Assembly (NCBI RefSeq): GCF_000428145.1
Contig: NZ_ATZJ01000019.1
Coordinates: 1 to 64,000, forward strand
DNA: 64,000 nucleotides
Reading direction: 5' to 3'
Source: Chitinilyticum litopenaei DSM 21440
GTDB taxonomy: Bacteria; Pseudomonadota; Gammaproteobacteria; Burkholderiales; Chitinibacteraceae
How positions within the stretch are numbered: position 1 is the first letter of the stretch; every line of letters begins with the position of its first letter. Below the pieces are notes generated by a model that worked only from the letters and a program-made list of their open reading frames with translations, was not told where the DNA came from and ran no database searches. Below, piece after piece: positions 44,406-52,952 of the stretch. Both the position numbers and the translations under genes were made by a program.

Positions 44406-46061
44406 TCAAATCTCGGCGAGTGCCGCTTCCCGGTCTGCCGCTGCCTGCGGCTGGGCGAGGCAGGCGTGGGCGGCGGCGCGGGCGCTGCATTCGCGGCTGG
44501 AGTACGCGCACAGGTAGCTCACGCCTTCGGGCAGCGGCTCGTAGTTGCTGCGCAATCCGACCACTAGCAAGCGCCCTGCCCGCGCCGCCGCCAGTTTTGC
44601 CACCAGGGCCTGCGCTTCGGCATGGCGGAAATCCTCGCCTGGCAGCGGGTAGTTTTCGGTAACAATGACCACCTCCTCTGCGCGCGTCAGGCGGTTGGCT
44701 GGCTTGCCCAGTTCGGCCTGCGCTTCCTCGTGCGTCAGCACCGTCCACCGGCCGGCTGCGCCCTGCCGGCCCAGTTCATCGACAAAATGGTCAAATGCCG
44801 GCGTCGCCTGGTTGGGGCCGATGCCGCGCGGGTTGACCAGATTGGCATAATCCTGAGCACGGGCCGCGCGCACGACGATGACGTCGCCGTCAACAGCCAG
44901 CGGCAGGATGCGCTGCGGATCGCGTTGCACGCGCACGGCAGTAGCGGCGGCGCGGGCCGCCAGTGCCTGATGCGCGGCAAGGTCAAATGGCTGCAACAGT
45001 GGCATCTGCTGCAGGCGCGACAGCTTGAAGGCCACCACGCGTTCGACTGTCTCATCCAGGGTCGGGAAGCGCCCGGCACGCGCGGCCTCGACCAGCGCAG
45101 CGATCATTGCCAGCTGGCGCGCCTGGTAGTCGCTGTTGTGATCGTAGTGCTCCTCGGACAGCATGATCATGTCGATGCCGGCGGCAAAGGCCAGCAGCGC
45201 GGCCGCCTCGGGCGCATAGTTGCTGCGAATCGCGCCCATGTTCATGCTGTCGGAAATCACGATGCCGGCAAAGCCCAGATGCTGGCGCAGCACACCCTGC
45301 AGGATGGGCGCGGACAGTGTGGCCGGGTGGATGCTGTCGATTTGCGGGTAGCGGATGTGCGAGGTCATCACCAGCTCGACACCGGCGTCGATCGCATGCT
45401 TGAACGGCAGCAAGTCTTCCTGCTGCAGGCGCTCGAAGGATTTGTCCACCTGCGGAATCAGCCGGTGCGTGTCGCCCACGGTGTCGCCGTGGCCGGGGAA
45501 ATGCTTGGCGCACATCACGATGCCGCCAGCGTGCCCGCCCCGCACCGCTGCGGCGGCATGACGCGCGACATCCAGCGGTACTTCGCCAAAGGCGCGCGTA
45601 TCGATGATGGGCGAATTGGGCGTGAGGTTCACATCCGAGCAGGGCCCGAGAATGCAATTGAAACCGGCCGAGCGCATTTCCTCGGCCAGCATGGCGTAGA
45701 CCGAGGCGGTCAGTGCCGCATCGTCGGCCTTGCCCAGCGCCAGATTGCCCGGCCCGGTGACCGATTCGCGCGTCACCACGCTCCACGCGCCTTCCTGATC
45801 CACGCCCAGCAAGAGCGGCACGTGTGCGGTGCGCTGGCGCACGATGGCGTCCAGATCGCCGGTGAGCCGGCGCGCTTCGGCAAAGGTGCTGGCGTTGTCT
45901 TCGCTCAGGTAGCAGCCCCCCAGGTTGTAGCGCTCGATCAGCGTGCGCGCCGCTTCGGCGTCCTTGCCGGGAAAGGCCAGGATGAAGAGCTGGCCGACTT
46001 TTTCCTCGATGCTCCAGCCGGCGATCAGCGCGGCGGCCTGTTCACGATGGGTATCAAACAT
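44406..46061 (-). CDS. GH3 beta-N-acetylhexosaminidase
   Basis: 551 residues from the ATG at 46061, with GAGG 8 nt upstream. The NagZ-type motif KHFPGHGDT (186-194) carries the His/Asp acid-base pair, and D271 in ISDSMNMGAI is the expected nucleophile. A C-terminal extension of about 200 residues makes it longer than NagZ, like GH3 enzymes that act on chitooligosaccharides. No signal peptide is seen, so it works in the cytoplasm on imported GlcNAc- or GlcN-containing sugars. It lies 160 nt after the sugar permease gene on the same strand, with a palindrome between. Confidence 0.88.
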   Translation of the reverse strand: MFDTHREQAAALIAGWSIEEKVGQLFILAFPGKDAEAARTLIERYNLGGCYLSEDNASTFAEARRLTGDLDAIVRQRTAHVPLLLGVDQEGAWSVVTRESVTGPGNLALGKADDAALTASVYAMLAEEMRSAGFNCILGPCSDVNLTPNSPIIDTRAFGEVPLDVARHAAAAVRGGHAGGIVMCAKHFPGHGDTVGDTHRLIPQVDKSFERLQQEDLLPFKHAIDAGVELVMTSHIRYPQIDSIHPATLSAPILQGVLRQHLGFAGIVISDSMNMGAIRSNYAPEAAALLAFAAGIDMIMLSEEHYDHNSDYQARQLAMIAALVEAARAGRFPTLDETVERVVAFKLSRLQQMPLLQPFDLAAHQALAARAAATAVRVQRDPQRILPLAVDGDVIVVRAARAQDYANLVNPRGIGPNQATPAFDHFVDELGRQGAAGRWTVLTHEEAQAELGKPANRLTRAEEVVIVTENYPLPGEDFRHAEAQALVAKLAAARAGRLLVVGLRSNYEPLPEGVSYLCAYSSRECSARAAAHACLAQPQAAADREAALAEI

Positions 46062-46157
46062 GATGCTGTCCTCAAAAAATGGGCGTGCGAAACCGCTGAC
46101 GGCCTCGCACGCCGTCGATAACACGGATCAATAGGGGGAAATCGGAGATAATCTTAT

Positions 46158-46206
46158 GGGTATGCCGCTGCAGCCATTATCGATAAATGGCTGCAGTGGC
46201 ATACCC
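46158..46206. repeat. 49-bp palindromic element between permease and GH3 genes
   Basis: GGGTATGCC...GGCATACCC, perfectly 49 bp, stem CTGCAGCCATT/AAATGGCTGCAG around TATCGAT. This copy is almost fully palindromic and has both canonical ends. Confidence 0.9.
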
Positions 46207-46221
46207 ATCTGACAGGCAGAA

Positions 46222-47202
46222 CTAGCCCAGCGGCTTCTTGCCGCGGCGCAGCTGGCCCATGGTGAAGGTGACGGCGACGATGATGATGCAGCCGCGGAAG
46301 ATCATCTGCTGGTCGACGTTCAGCCCCATCAGCACCAGGCCGTTGTTGACCATGCCCATGATCAGCGCGCCGATCACGGCGCCGACGACCGTGCCCTTGC
46401 CGCCAAAGAGGCTGGTGCCGCCGATGATGACGGCCGCAATCACCATCATCAGGTCGCTCTCGCCCAGCGTGTAGCGCGCGCTCTGTAGCCGCCCGGCGTA
46501 GAGAATGCCGGCGAGCGCGGCCAGCGCCGAATTGAGCACCAGCACCTGCAGCTTCACGCGGTTGACGTTGATGCCGGAATACATGGCGGAAATCTTGTTG
46601 CCGCCGCAGGCCAGCACCTCCTTGCCAAAGCTGGTCTTGCGCAGCAGCACATGGCCGCCCGCCGCCACCAGCAGCATCCAGATGAACAGCACCGACACCG
46701 GCCCCAGGTCACCCGAGCCGAACACGAAGACAAAGCTTTCATTGTCGACCGGAATCGTCTGCAGCTCGGTGATCCAGCGCGTGATGCCGGTGATGATGCC
46801 CGTGGTGCCCAGCGTCACCAGAAAGGACGGAATGCCCACGCGGGTAACAAAAAAGCCGTTCACCAGCCCGCAGGCCACCCCCACCAGCAGCGCGGCCGGC
46901 ACCGCCACCCAGATGCCATGCGGCAGCAGCAGCGCCACCGTCACCGAGGAGAGCGCCACCACGGCGGCGAAGGACAGATCGATTTCCGCCGCCGACAGCA
47001 CAAAGGTCATGCCCACCGCCATGATGGCGATCATCGCCGTCTGCCGCGCGATGTTCATCAGATTGCCGCCCTCGAGAAAGCCCTTGTCGTGCAAGAGCAG
47101 CGCGAACAGCAAAAACAGCCCGGCAAACACGAAATAAATCACCATGCCGCGCCAGTCGGGCAGCCCGGCCAAGCCGGGCCAGCGTCTGATTACCGCATCC
47201 AT
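46222..47202 (-). CDS. Sugar ABC transporter permease (RbsC type)
   Basis: 326 residues from the ATG at 47202, preceded by GAGGAGAAGG. About eight to ten membrane helices; motifs MAVGMTFVLSAAEIDLSFAA and VIIGGTSLFGGKGTVVGAVIGAL are typical of the ribose/xylose permease family (BPD_transp_2). The gene starts 11 nt after the ATPase stop. Together they import a sugar bound by the 49-50 kb binding protein. Confidence 0.92.
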   Translation of the reverse strand: MDAVIRRWPGLAGLPDWRGMVIYFVFAGLFLLFALLLHDKGFLEGGNLMNIARQTAMIAIMAVGMTFVLSAAEIDLSFAAVVALSSVTVALLLPHGIWVAVPAALLVGVACGLVNGFFVTRVGIPSFLVTLGTTGIITGITRWITELQTIPVDNESFVFVFGSGDLGPVSVLFIWMLLVAAGGHVLLRKTSFGKEVLACGGNKISAMYSGINVNRVKLQVLVLNSALAALAGILYAGRLQSARYTLGESDLMMVIAAVIIGGTSLFGGKGTVVGAVIGALIMGMVNNGLVLMGLNVDQQMIFRGCIIIVAVTFTMGQLRRGKKPLG

Positions 47203-47212
47203 TGCCTTCTCC

Positions 47213-48712
47213 TCACTGTACGGCGGCCAGCAGCCGCTCTTCGGTTTGTTCGCTGCTGGCCAGTTTGCCAGCAATGCGGCCTTTTCTCACGATGTAAGTC
47301 TCGTCGCAGAAGGCGCAGATTTCGCTGTATTCGCTGGACACGAATACCACGGCATTGCCCTGCTGCACATACTCGTTGACGATGCGCATGATCTCGCGCT
47401 TGGCGGCCAGGTCGATGCCAAAGGTGGGATCATCCAGCAGCAGGATGCGCGCGGCCGTTTGCAGGCACTTGCCGATCACCACCTTCTGCTGGTTGCCGCC
47501 CGAGAGCAGACGCACCGGCTGGCCGACGCCGGCCGTCTTGACCTGCAGCCGCGTCACCAGCTCGCGGGCAATGTCTCCGGCACGCCGCTCATTGAGCAAT
47601 ACCGGCTCGGCCAGCTCGCGCAGCCAGCTCAGCAGCAGGTTGTCCTGTACGCTGAAATCCAGCACCAGCCCCTGGCTGCGGCGGTCTTCGGGCACCAGAT
47701 TGATGCCGTGGGCAATCGCCTGCGCCGGATTGCGGATGTCCACCGCCACGCCATCGATGAGGATTTCCCCGCCCAGCTTGCGGTCAAGGCCAAACAGTGC
47801 ATGCAGGATTTCGGTGCGCCCGCTGCCCAGCAGGCCTGCCAGGCCGACAATCTGGCCCGGAAACACGCGAAACGACACCTCGCTGACACTGGCCGTGCGC
47901 AGTTCGCGCACTTCCAGCAGGGCTTGCCCGGCCGGCGGCGCGGGCCGGCTCCAGGCCGGTGGTGTCGAGCCATCCTGCCCCAGCATGTCGCCGACCAGCT
48001 GCTCGACCGAGGTGTCGCTGACGGGCACGCGGCGCACGCAGCGCCCGTCGCGCAGCACGCTGACCGTGTCGCAGATGCGGAAGATGTCGCGCAGGTAGTG
48101 CGTGATGTAGACAATCGCCACGCCATCGGCCTGCAGTGTGCGGATCGCGGCAAACAGCTGGCTGATTTCCTGGTCCGACAGCGAAGCGGTCGGCTCGTCC
48201 AGAATCAGCACGCGCGCGCGCGTCGCCAGCGCCTTGGCGATTTCGACCAGCTGGCGCTGGCCCATGCTCAGTGTTTCCACCAGCGCGTCGGGGTCGATTT
48301 CGCTGGCCACGCCGATGCGTGCCAGCAGGGCCCGGGCCGTGCGGCGCATCGCCGTCGTTGCCAGCAGGCCGCGTCCGGTGCTCAGCCAGTTGTGCAGAAA
48401 GATGTTGTCGGCCACGCTCATCGTCGGTACCAGACTCAATTCCTGGTAAACCATGGCGATGCCGGCCGCGCGCGCCGCCTGCGGCGAGCCCGACACGCAG
48501 GGCTGGCCATCCACGCGCAGCTCGCCGGCGTCGCAGGCATGCACGCCATTGAGAATCTTCATCAGCGTGGATTTTCCCGCGCCGTTCTGCCCGACCAGCG
48601 CATGGATTTCACCCTTGCGCAGCGTGAAATCCACACCCTTGAGCACGGCATTGCCATCGAACTGCTTGACGATGCCGCGCGCCTGCAGTGCGTAGTCTTG
48701 CACATTTTCCAT
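47213..48712 (-). CDS. Sugar ABC transporter ATPase (RbsA type, two nucleotide-binding domains)
   Basis: 499 residues. The first domain has Walker A GQNGAGKST near 42-50, signature LSMGQRQLVEIAKAL and Walker B ILDEPTAS. The second has the usual degenerate Walker A GLLGSGRTE and signature LSGGNQQKVVIGKCL. GGAG lies 8 nt upstream of the start, just outside a 49-bp palindrome. It energises the RbsC-like permease encoded downstream. Confidence 0.93.
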   Translation of the reverse strand: MENVQDYALQARGIVKQFDGNAVLKGVDFTLRKGEIHALVGQNGAGKSTLMKILNGVHACDAGELRVDGQPCVSGSPQAARAAGIAMVYQELSLVPTMSVADNIFLHNWLSTGRGLLATTAMRRTARALLARIGVASEIDPDALVETLSMGQRQLVEIAKALATRARVLILDEPTASLSDQEISQLFAAIRTLQADGVAIVYITHYLRDIFRICDTVSVLRDGRCVRRVPVSDTSVEQLVGDMLGQDGSTPPAWSRPAPPAGQALLEVRELRTASVSEVSFRVFPGQIVGLAGLLGSGRTEILHALFGLDRKLGGEILIDGVAVDIRNPAQAIAHGINLVPEDRRSQGLVLDFSVQDNLLLSWLRELAEPVLLNERRAGDIARELVTRLQVKTAGVGQPVRLLSGGNQQKVVIGKCLQTAARILLLDDPTFGIDLAAKREIMRIVNEYVQQGNAVVFVSSEYSEICAFCDETYIVRKGRIAGKLASSEQTEERLLAAVQ

Positions 48713-48724
48713 TGCAATTCTCCA

Positions 48725-48773
48725 GGGTATTGTCTCACAGCCTTTTCAGATAAATGGCTGCAGGGCAATACCC
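48725..48773. repeat. 49-bp palindromic element upstream of the ABC ATPase gene
   Basis: GGGTATTGTC...GGCAATACCC with TTTTCAGATAAA in the centre. It ends 12 nt before the ATPase start codon, leaving the ribosome binding site free. Confidence 0.88.
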
Positions 48774-48787
48774 ATAATTTGCACCTG

Positions 48788-48920
48788 ATTATGTCTCTCT
48801 TTCAGAAAGCCTTTTTTCGTCATGCCCGCGAAGGCGGGCATCCAGAGCAAAGCTTGATTTCACACCCTCATCTGGATTCCCGCGTACGCGGGTATGACGA
48901 TTCTGAAGCAGAGACATAAT
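48788..48920. mobile_element. 133-bp MITE-like nested inverted repeat
   Basis: The outer arms (48788-48807 and 48901-48920, beginning ATTATGTCTCT) match at 18 of 20 positions. The inner 30-bp arms (48817-48846 and 48871-48900, TCGTCATGCCCGCG type) match at about 26 of 30. The inner part belongs to the widespread class of repeats with CCCGCG...CGCGGG cores. No reading frame is inside. It lies in the 336-bp gap between the ATPase and binding-protein genes of the sugar transporter. Confidence 0.75.
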
Positions 48921-48926
48921 GTATCT

Positions 48927-48982
48927 GCAGCAGCGAGCTTGCTCGCGAAGCGTCGCTGGTCGCGAGCAAGCCCGCTCCTGCA
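48927..48982. repeat. REP-like inverted pair
   Basis: AGCGAGCTTGCTCGCGA (48932-48948) and TCGCGAGCAAGCCCGCT (48960-48976) are inverted copies matching at 16 of 17 positions. The core GAGCAAGCCCGCTCCTGCA is like Pseudomonas REP sequences mobilised by RAYT transposases. No RAYT gene is in the window. Confidence 0.72.
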
Positions 48983-49048
48983 AGCAAAAACAGCTCAATG
49001 CGGGTTATCAGCCCCAGGCTGGCACTCTTGCCAGTCTGCACGCCTGCC

Positions 49049-50119
49049 TTACTTCCCCGCCTTGGCCGCCAGCGCCTTGTTGACCGCCGCCGGCGCCGGT
49101 CGCGCCAGCGCGCGCTGCCACTGCGCCCCCAGATTGGCCGGCGTCACCTTGATGGCGTCCACCGTCACAAAAGGCGGCGTCGGCTTGTTCAACAGCGACA
49201 GGCCCCCCATGCGCGCCAGCGTCTTGCCCATGTCGTAGGGCAGATCAGACACGATGCCGGCGACATTGCCGCCGCGCGCCATGTCCAGCGCATTGGCCGC
49301 GCCCAGGTCCATCGTCACCACCTTCACGTCCTTGCGGCCCGAGGCGCGCACGGCGGCGGTCACGCCTTCGGCGATCGAATCCCACGGCGCGTAGATGGCC
49401 TTCACCGTCGGGTTTTGCGTGAGGATGGCCGAGGCGATCACCTCGCCGTCGTTGGGGTTGGCAATGCCCTTGTCGGCGACGATGCGGATGCCGGGGAACT
49501 TGCCCAGCTCGGTTTTCACCGCCGCGTCGCGCTGGTTGGTCACGTAGTAGTTCGCCGAGTGATGGATCAGCGCCACATCGCCTTTCTTGCCTATGCTGTC
49601 GGCCATCAGCTCGGCCGCGGCCTTGCCCATGCCGTAGAGGTCATCGGTGACGATGCCGGCGTAATCCTTGCCGTGCACAAAGCCCTGCGGCGCATTGCTG
49701 ATGAACACCATCTTCACGCCGCGGTTTTTCGCCTCGCGGAATGCCGCCGCGCCGGAAACCGGATCAATCACCAGCGAGATGATCAGGTCGGGCTTGAGCG
49801 CCAGCACGGTTTCCAGATCGGTGCGCTGCTTCTTGGCATCCATTTCGGCATCCGTCACGGCGACGACCTTGATGCCCAGCTCGCGAAAGACCTCCTGCGC
49901 ACCCTGGCTGAGCGCGGAGGAGAAATCCGACGTGGTATGCATGAGGATGGCGGCCTTGTAGCCCTTGCCCTGGATCGCGGCCACCTCGGCTGGCGTAAGT
50001 GAAACCTGGGTGTAGGAGGTCGGCTTCTCGCCGTTGGGGCCGACGGTGGCGGCCAGCGCCGCACCGCTGGCGAGCATGAACAGCGCCGGCAGACAGCATT
50101 TCTTCAGAGTAGAGAACAT
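49049..50119 (-). CDS. Periplasmic sugar-binding protein (RbsB type)
   Basis: 356 residues from the ATG at 50119, with AGGAG 8 nt upstream. Signal peptide MFSTLKKCCLPALFMLASGAALA, then a type I periplasmic binding fold: AILMHTTSDFSSALSQGAQEV, DLIISLVIDPVSGAAAFREA, VKAIYAPWDSIAEGV. It is the natural partner of the RbsA/RbsC-like proteins downstream, although a repeat-filled 336-bp gap separates them. The ligand is unknown; amino-sugars fit the context. Confidence 0.9.
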   Translation of the reverse strand: MFSTLKKCCLPALFMLASGAALAATVGPNGEKPTSYTQVSLTPAEVAAIQGKGYKAAILMHTTSDFSSALSQGAQEVFRELGIKVVAVTDAEMDAKKQRTDLETVLALKPDLIISLVIDPVSGAAAFREAKNRGVKMVFISNAPQGFVHGKDYAGIVTDDLYGMGKAAAELMADSIGKKGDVALIHHSANYYVTNQRDAAVKTELGKFPGIRIVADKGIANPNDGEVIASAILTQNPTVKAIYAPWDSIAEGVTAAVRASGRKDVKVVTMDLGAANALDMARGGNVAGIVSDLPYDMGKTLARMGGLSLLNKPTPPFVTVDAIKVTPANLGAQWQRALARPAPAAVNKALAAKAGK

Positions 50120-50163
50120 GGCATTGCTCCTGGCGGCGGGGCAAACCCCGCCGCCTTCGAGGG

Positions 50164-51444
50164 TTAGTCGGCCTTCGCCACCTTGTTCAGGCGGGCATTC
50201 CACTTGGCGGCAGCGGCTTCCAGCGCTGCTTTCGCCGGCTTGCGTCCTTCGATGGCCATCTGCATTTCGTCGTTGAATTCCTTGCGCATCGTGGCCTCAT
50301 CCGGCAGCAGATTGGCCGGCAGGATGGGCGTGCGGGCGTAGGCCATCGACTTGGCCGCCAGCGCGCGCGCTTCGCCGACCGGGTCGCCGCTGCCGGCGCC
50401 CTCGCGGAAAAAGGCATCATCGTTCGCCTTGCGCGACGAGGGGAAGGTCGAGCCGGTGCTGCGCGCAAAGGCCAGCTGGCTCTGGTCGTCGGTCAGCAGC
50501 AGGCCCAGCTTCGCCGCGGCGTCCGGATGCTGCTGGCCCTTGGGCATCACGAAGGACATCAGCCAGCCGCCCAGCGCCATCTTGCCGCCGGCCAGCGGGA
50601 AGGCCATCACGCCGGTGCGGTCGTACACGGCCTTGTTGTCGGTCGAGAGCTTTTTCAGCGCGGTGGGCGCGGTGGTCATCATCGCGATCTTGCCCGAGCC
50701 ATAGCCGGCAATTTCCTGCTCGTATTCCATGCGGAAGGCATCGCGCGGGATGACACCGGTCTTGTACAGATCGGCGAACAGCTCGACGGCCTTGACGTGC
50801 TGCGGGCTGGTGAACGCCGCCTTGCCGTTTTCGAACACCGGCAGGCCCATGTACATGAACCAGGGAATCATGCCGCCGTCGCCGCTCTTGGTCGCCAGCT
50901 TGGGCGAGAAGGCTGCGGCGCCGGTCTTTTTCTGGATCACGCGCGCGGCGGCGATGAAGTCGTCAAAGCTCGCCAGCGAGGTTTTCACGCCGGCCTTGGC
51001 GAAGATTTCCTTGTTGTAGGCAATCACCGCCACGGCGTTGTAATACGGGAAGCCGTAAAGCTTGCCCTTCACGCTCAGATCCTGCACGGCGCCGGGCAGG
51101 TAGACCTGCTTCTTGTCGCCGACCAGCGGGTCGAGCGGCGTAAGCAGATCCTTGTTGGCGAATTCGTGCGTCCACGGCACGTTGAAGTTCACCAGCGCCG
51201 GCGGCTTGCCCGAGGCCAGCGCGGTGATCAGCTTGGGCTGGATCTGGTCCCAGTTCATGTCGCTCCACACCGCCTCGTAATCCGGATTGGCCTTGTTGAA
51301 GCGCTCGATCACGCCATTGAAGAACGGTGCGTACTGCGAGGTATTGAACGTCCAGAACTCGATCTTTTCCTTGGCATGGACGGGAATGGCAAACATCAGG
51401 CTGGCAAGCAGGCCGCTGCCGAGCAGCATGGCGGGGTGACGCAT
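50164..51444 (-). CDS. Extracellular solute-binding protein, family 1
   Basis: 426 residues from the ATG at 51444 (MRHPAMLLGSGLLASLMFAIPVHA is the signal peptide). The type II binding fold is seen in IEFWTFNTSQYAPFFNGVIERFNKAN (split here by meaning: lobe start) and LYGFPYYNAVAVIAYNKEIF. Such proteins normally feed MalF/MalG-type permeases, but none is encoded here. It is the first gene of the run and is followed after 44 nt by the RbsB-like protein. Two unrelated binding proteins in one operon is unusual. Confidence 0.88.
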   Translation of the reverse strand: MRHPAMLLGSGLLASLMFAIPVHAKEKIEFWTFNTSQYAPFFNGVIERFNKANPDYEAVWSDMNWDQIQPKLITALASGKPPALVNFNVPWTHEFANKDLLTPLDPLVGDKKQVYLPGAVQDLSVKGKLYGFPYYNAVAVIAYNKEIFAKAGVKTSLASFDDFIAAARVIQKKTGAAAFSPKLATKSGDGGMIPWFMYMGLPVFENGKAAFTSPQHVKAVELFADLYKTGVIPRDAFRMEYEQEIAGYGSGKIAMMTTAPTALKKLSTDNKAVYDRTGVMAFPLAGGKMALGGWLMSFVMPKGQQHPDAAAKLGLLLTDDQSQLAFARSTGSTFPSSRKANDDAFFREGAGSGDPVGEARALAAKSMAYARTPILPANLLPDEATMRKEFNDEMQMAIEGRKPAKAALEAAAAKWNARLNKVAKAD

Positions 51445-51534
51445 GGAAGAAGTCTCCTTGGGCGAGGGCATGAAGGCCGGCAAGGCGCTGAGACCACCCT
51501 TGCCTGCCACCTAAGCAACTTTCATCAAGCTGGA

Positions 51535-51569
51535 GAAACACCCAAAAATAAGTGTTTGGTAGGTGTTTC
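51535..51569. promoter_or_regulatory. Possible operator: inverted repeat at the promoter of the sugar operon
   Basis: GAAACACC (51535-51542) and GGTGTTTC (51562-51569) are perfect 8-bp arms 19 nt apart, lying just downstream of the predicted transcription start. A repressor bound here would block the operon. A related motif (ACACCCA) recurs at 51646-51652. Confidence 0.45.
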
Positions 51570-51577
51570 GTAGCGAG

Positions 51578-51606
51578 AGGCTAGGCCACTACATCGGCAA
51601 GGTCAA
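51578..51606 (-). promoter_or_regulatory. Putative promoter of the binding-protein/ABC operon
   Basis: Minus-strand TTGACC (51601-51606), a 17-nt spacer and TAGCCT (51578-51583). The predicted start is near 51571, 127 nt before the family-1 binding protein gene. Confidence 0.5.
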
Positions 51607-51646
51607 CATGACTTCGGCATGCGTTGCGGATTTACCACTTACAAAA

Positions 51647-51664
51647 CACCCATAAACCTGGGTG
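51647..51664. promoter_or_regulatory. Second inverted repeat upstream of the operon promoter
   Basis: CACCCA (51647-51652) and TGGGTG (51659-51664) around TAAACC, about 40 bp upstream of the predicted -35 box. It shares ACACCCA with the first site and could be an auxiliary operator or activator site. Confidence 0.35.
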
Positions 51665-51935
51665 GAAAAATGCAGCGCAGGAGAGCTGCAGCGTGGACTG
51701 GATTGGCATGGCGGCGAGCAAGGCAACGGGGTATATGCAGGAACCCATTTGCATAAAATGGCTAGAGAGCGATACCCGGCATCTGAGTAACAGACCAGAG
51801 AAGCGTAGTGCCTTCCGGCACTAGTGCCGGGCCGGATGGCACGACCGCTTATCCGACCCACCAAGAGGCGCTACTTCAAGAGGCGCTGCTTATTCCCGCA
51901 GTCGCGGGTAATGCCCCTGCCAAGGGCTTGCGCGA
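51665..51935. other. Gene-free stretch with repeats and competing hairpins
   Basis: Contains a 49-bp palindrome (51729-51777), a perfect TAGTGCC-TTCC-GGCACTA hairpin (51806-51823) that overlaps the palindrome CCGGCACTAGTGCCGG (51815-51830), and a direct repeat (AAGAGGCGCT twice within 51867-51890). No T-run follows the hairpins on the minus strand. No gene is seen. Confidence 0.55.
51729..51777. repeat. 49-bp palindromic element upstream of the sugar operon
   Basis: GGGTATATGC...GCGATACCC with the central TTTGCATAAAA. The outer ends are canonical; the stem has several mismatches, so it is older or relaxed. Confidence 0.78.
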
Positions 51936-52952
51936 TCAGGCGGCAAGCGTAATGGCCGCAAGCATCCCCGTGGAACGAACGCTGTCAGGCTCGGCGACGC
52001 TGCTGGCCACGCCGTCTGCAATCAGCACCTGCCGCAGGCTGGCCTGTATTTCCCGCTGCATGGCATCGAGCACTTCGCCGCGTCGCCGGTATTCGGCGCG
52101 CTTGCGCGCCGGGCGCTCTGCGATGGGCACGCATTCCCTGGCGAGCGGAATGCTGAAGTGGCCACTCGCCTGCCTGATGCCGCCCGCGGCCAGCCAGACT
52201 TCCTCGTAATCCAGCCGGACGTCCTTGCGGTGGCGATAGCGCGGCGAGGCGTACACATGGTTTTCACTGGCAATGGCGTCGATGAAGGCACAGCCGCAAA
52301 CCCGCGCCACATCGCGCAGCGCATCCAGCAGCAGCAGGCGCGGCTGAAGGCCATGCAGCTCGCGTGTCACTTCCCTGATTCGCTCGCGTCCGTCCTTCTT
52401 TCCCTGCATGCCGCCGATCAGCAGCCCGGTCTGCCCATTGCGCGTCACCAGGCTGAAACTCAGCGCCTGCAGCCAGGTGTCCGCTGTCACGAGCTGCAGG
52501 CACAGCCCGCCCTCCTTGTCGAATTTGCCAAAGCGGTTGAGCAGTAAACGGCATGACTCGCCGGATTTGCCGGACAGACGCGCCAGCTCGACCCCCTCGC
52601 CGCGCATGATGGCGGCGGCCTGCCCGGCGCAGAAACGGGAATGGAAATGCCGGAAATGCCCGATCAGCACATCGCACACGGCATCCGCCGGCAAGCGGCA
52701 GTCAAAGAACGGCCGGTGCACCCGCTCGATGAATTCCGGCTCACGCCCGAGCACGGCGGAAAGCGGCGAATGGCGCAGAAAGGCAAACCAGCGCGCACTG
52801 CTGCGCGGTTGCAGCAGCGACCTGAACACCAGGCGCAGCTTGCGGTGCAGGCGCACATCGCCATTTGCAAAGCGCATGCGGCAAGCCCAGCGCACATCAT
52901 CGAACCACTGCCCGACCCCATCCGGCCCGCCCGCTTCCCAGTCCCATTCCAT
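51936..52952 (-). CDS. VirK/YbjX (DUF535) family protein
   Basis: 338 residues from the ATG at 52952 (MEWDWEAGGPDG), preceded by GGGGA. It shows the DUF535 pattern: the mid-part FGKFDKEGGLCLQL, then a conserved C-terminus with VYASPRYRHRKDVRLDYEEVW and a following basic helix. Homologues are linked to antimicrobial-peptide resistance and VirG/IcsA biogenesis, but the molecular activity is unknown. It has no signal peptide. It splits the ABC/GH3 genes from the GH9/ROK genes. Confidence 0.82.
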   Translation of the reverse strand: MEWDWEAGGPDGVGQWFDDVRWACRMRFANGDVRLHRKLRLVFRSLLQPRSSARWFAFLRHSPLSAVLGREPEFIERVHRPFFDCRLPADAVCDVLIGHFRHFHSRFCAGQAAAIMRGEGVELARLSGKSGESCRLLLNRFGKFDKEGGLCLQLVTADTWLQALSFSLVTRNGQTGLLIGGMQGKKDGRERIREVTRELHGLQPRLLLLDALRDVARVCGCAFIDAIASENHVYASPRYRHRKDVRLDYEEVWLAAGGIRQASGHFSIPLARECVPIAERPARKRAEYRRRGEVLDAMQREIQASLRQVLIADGVASSVAEPDSVRSTGMLAAITLAA

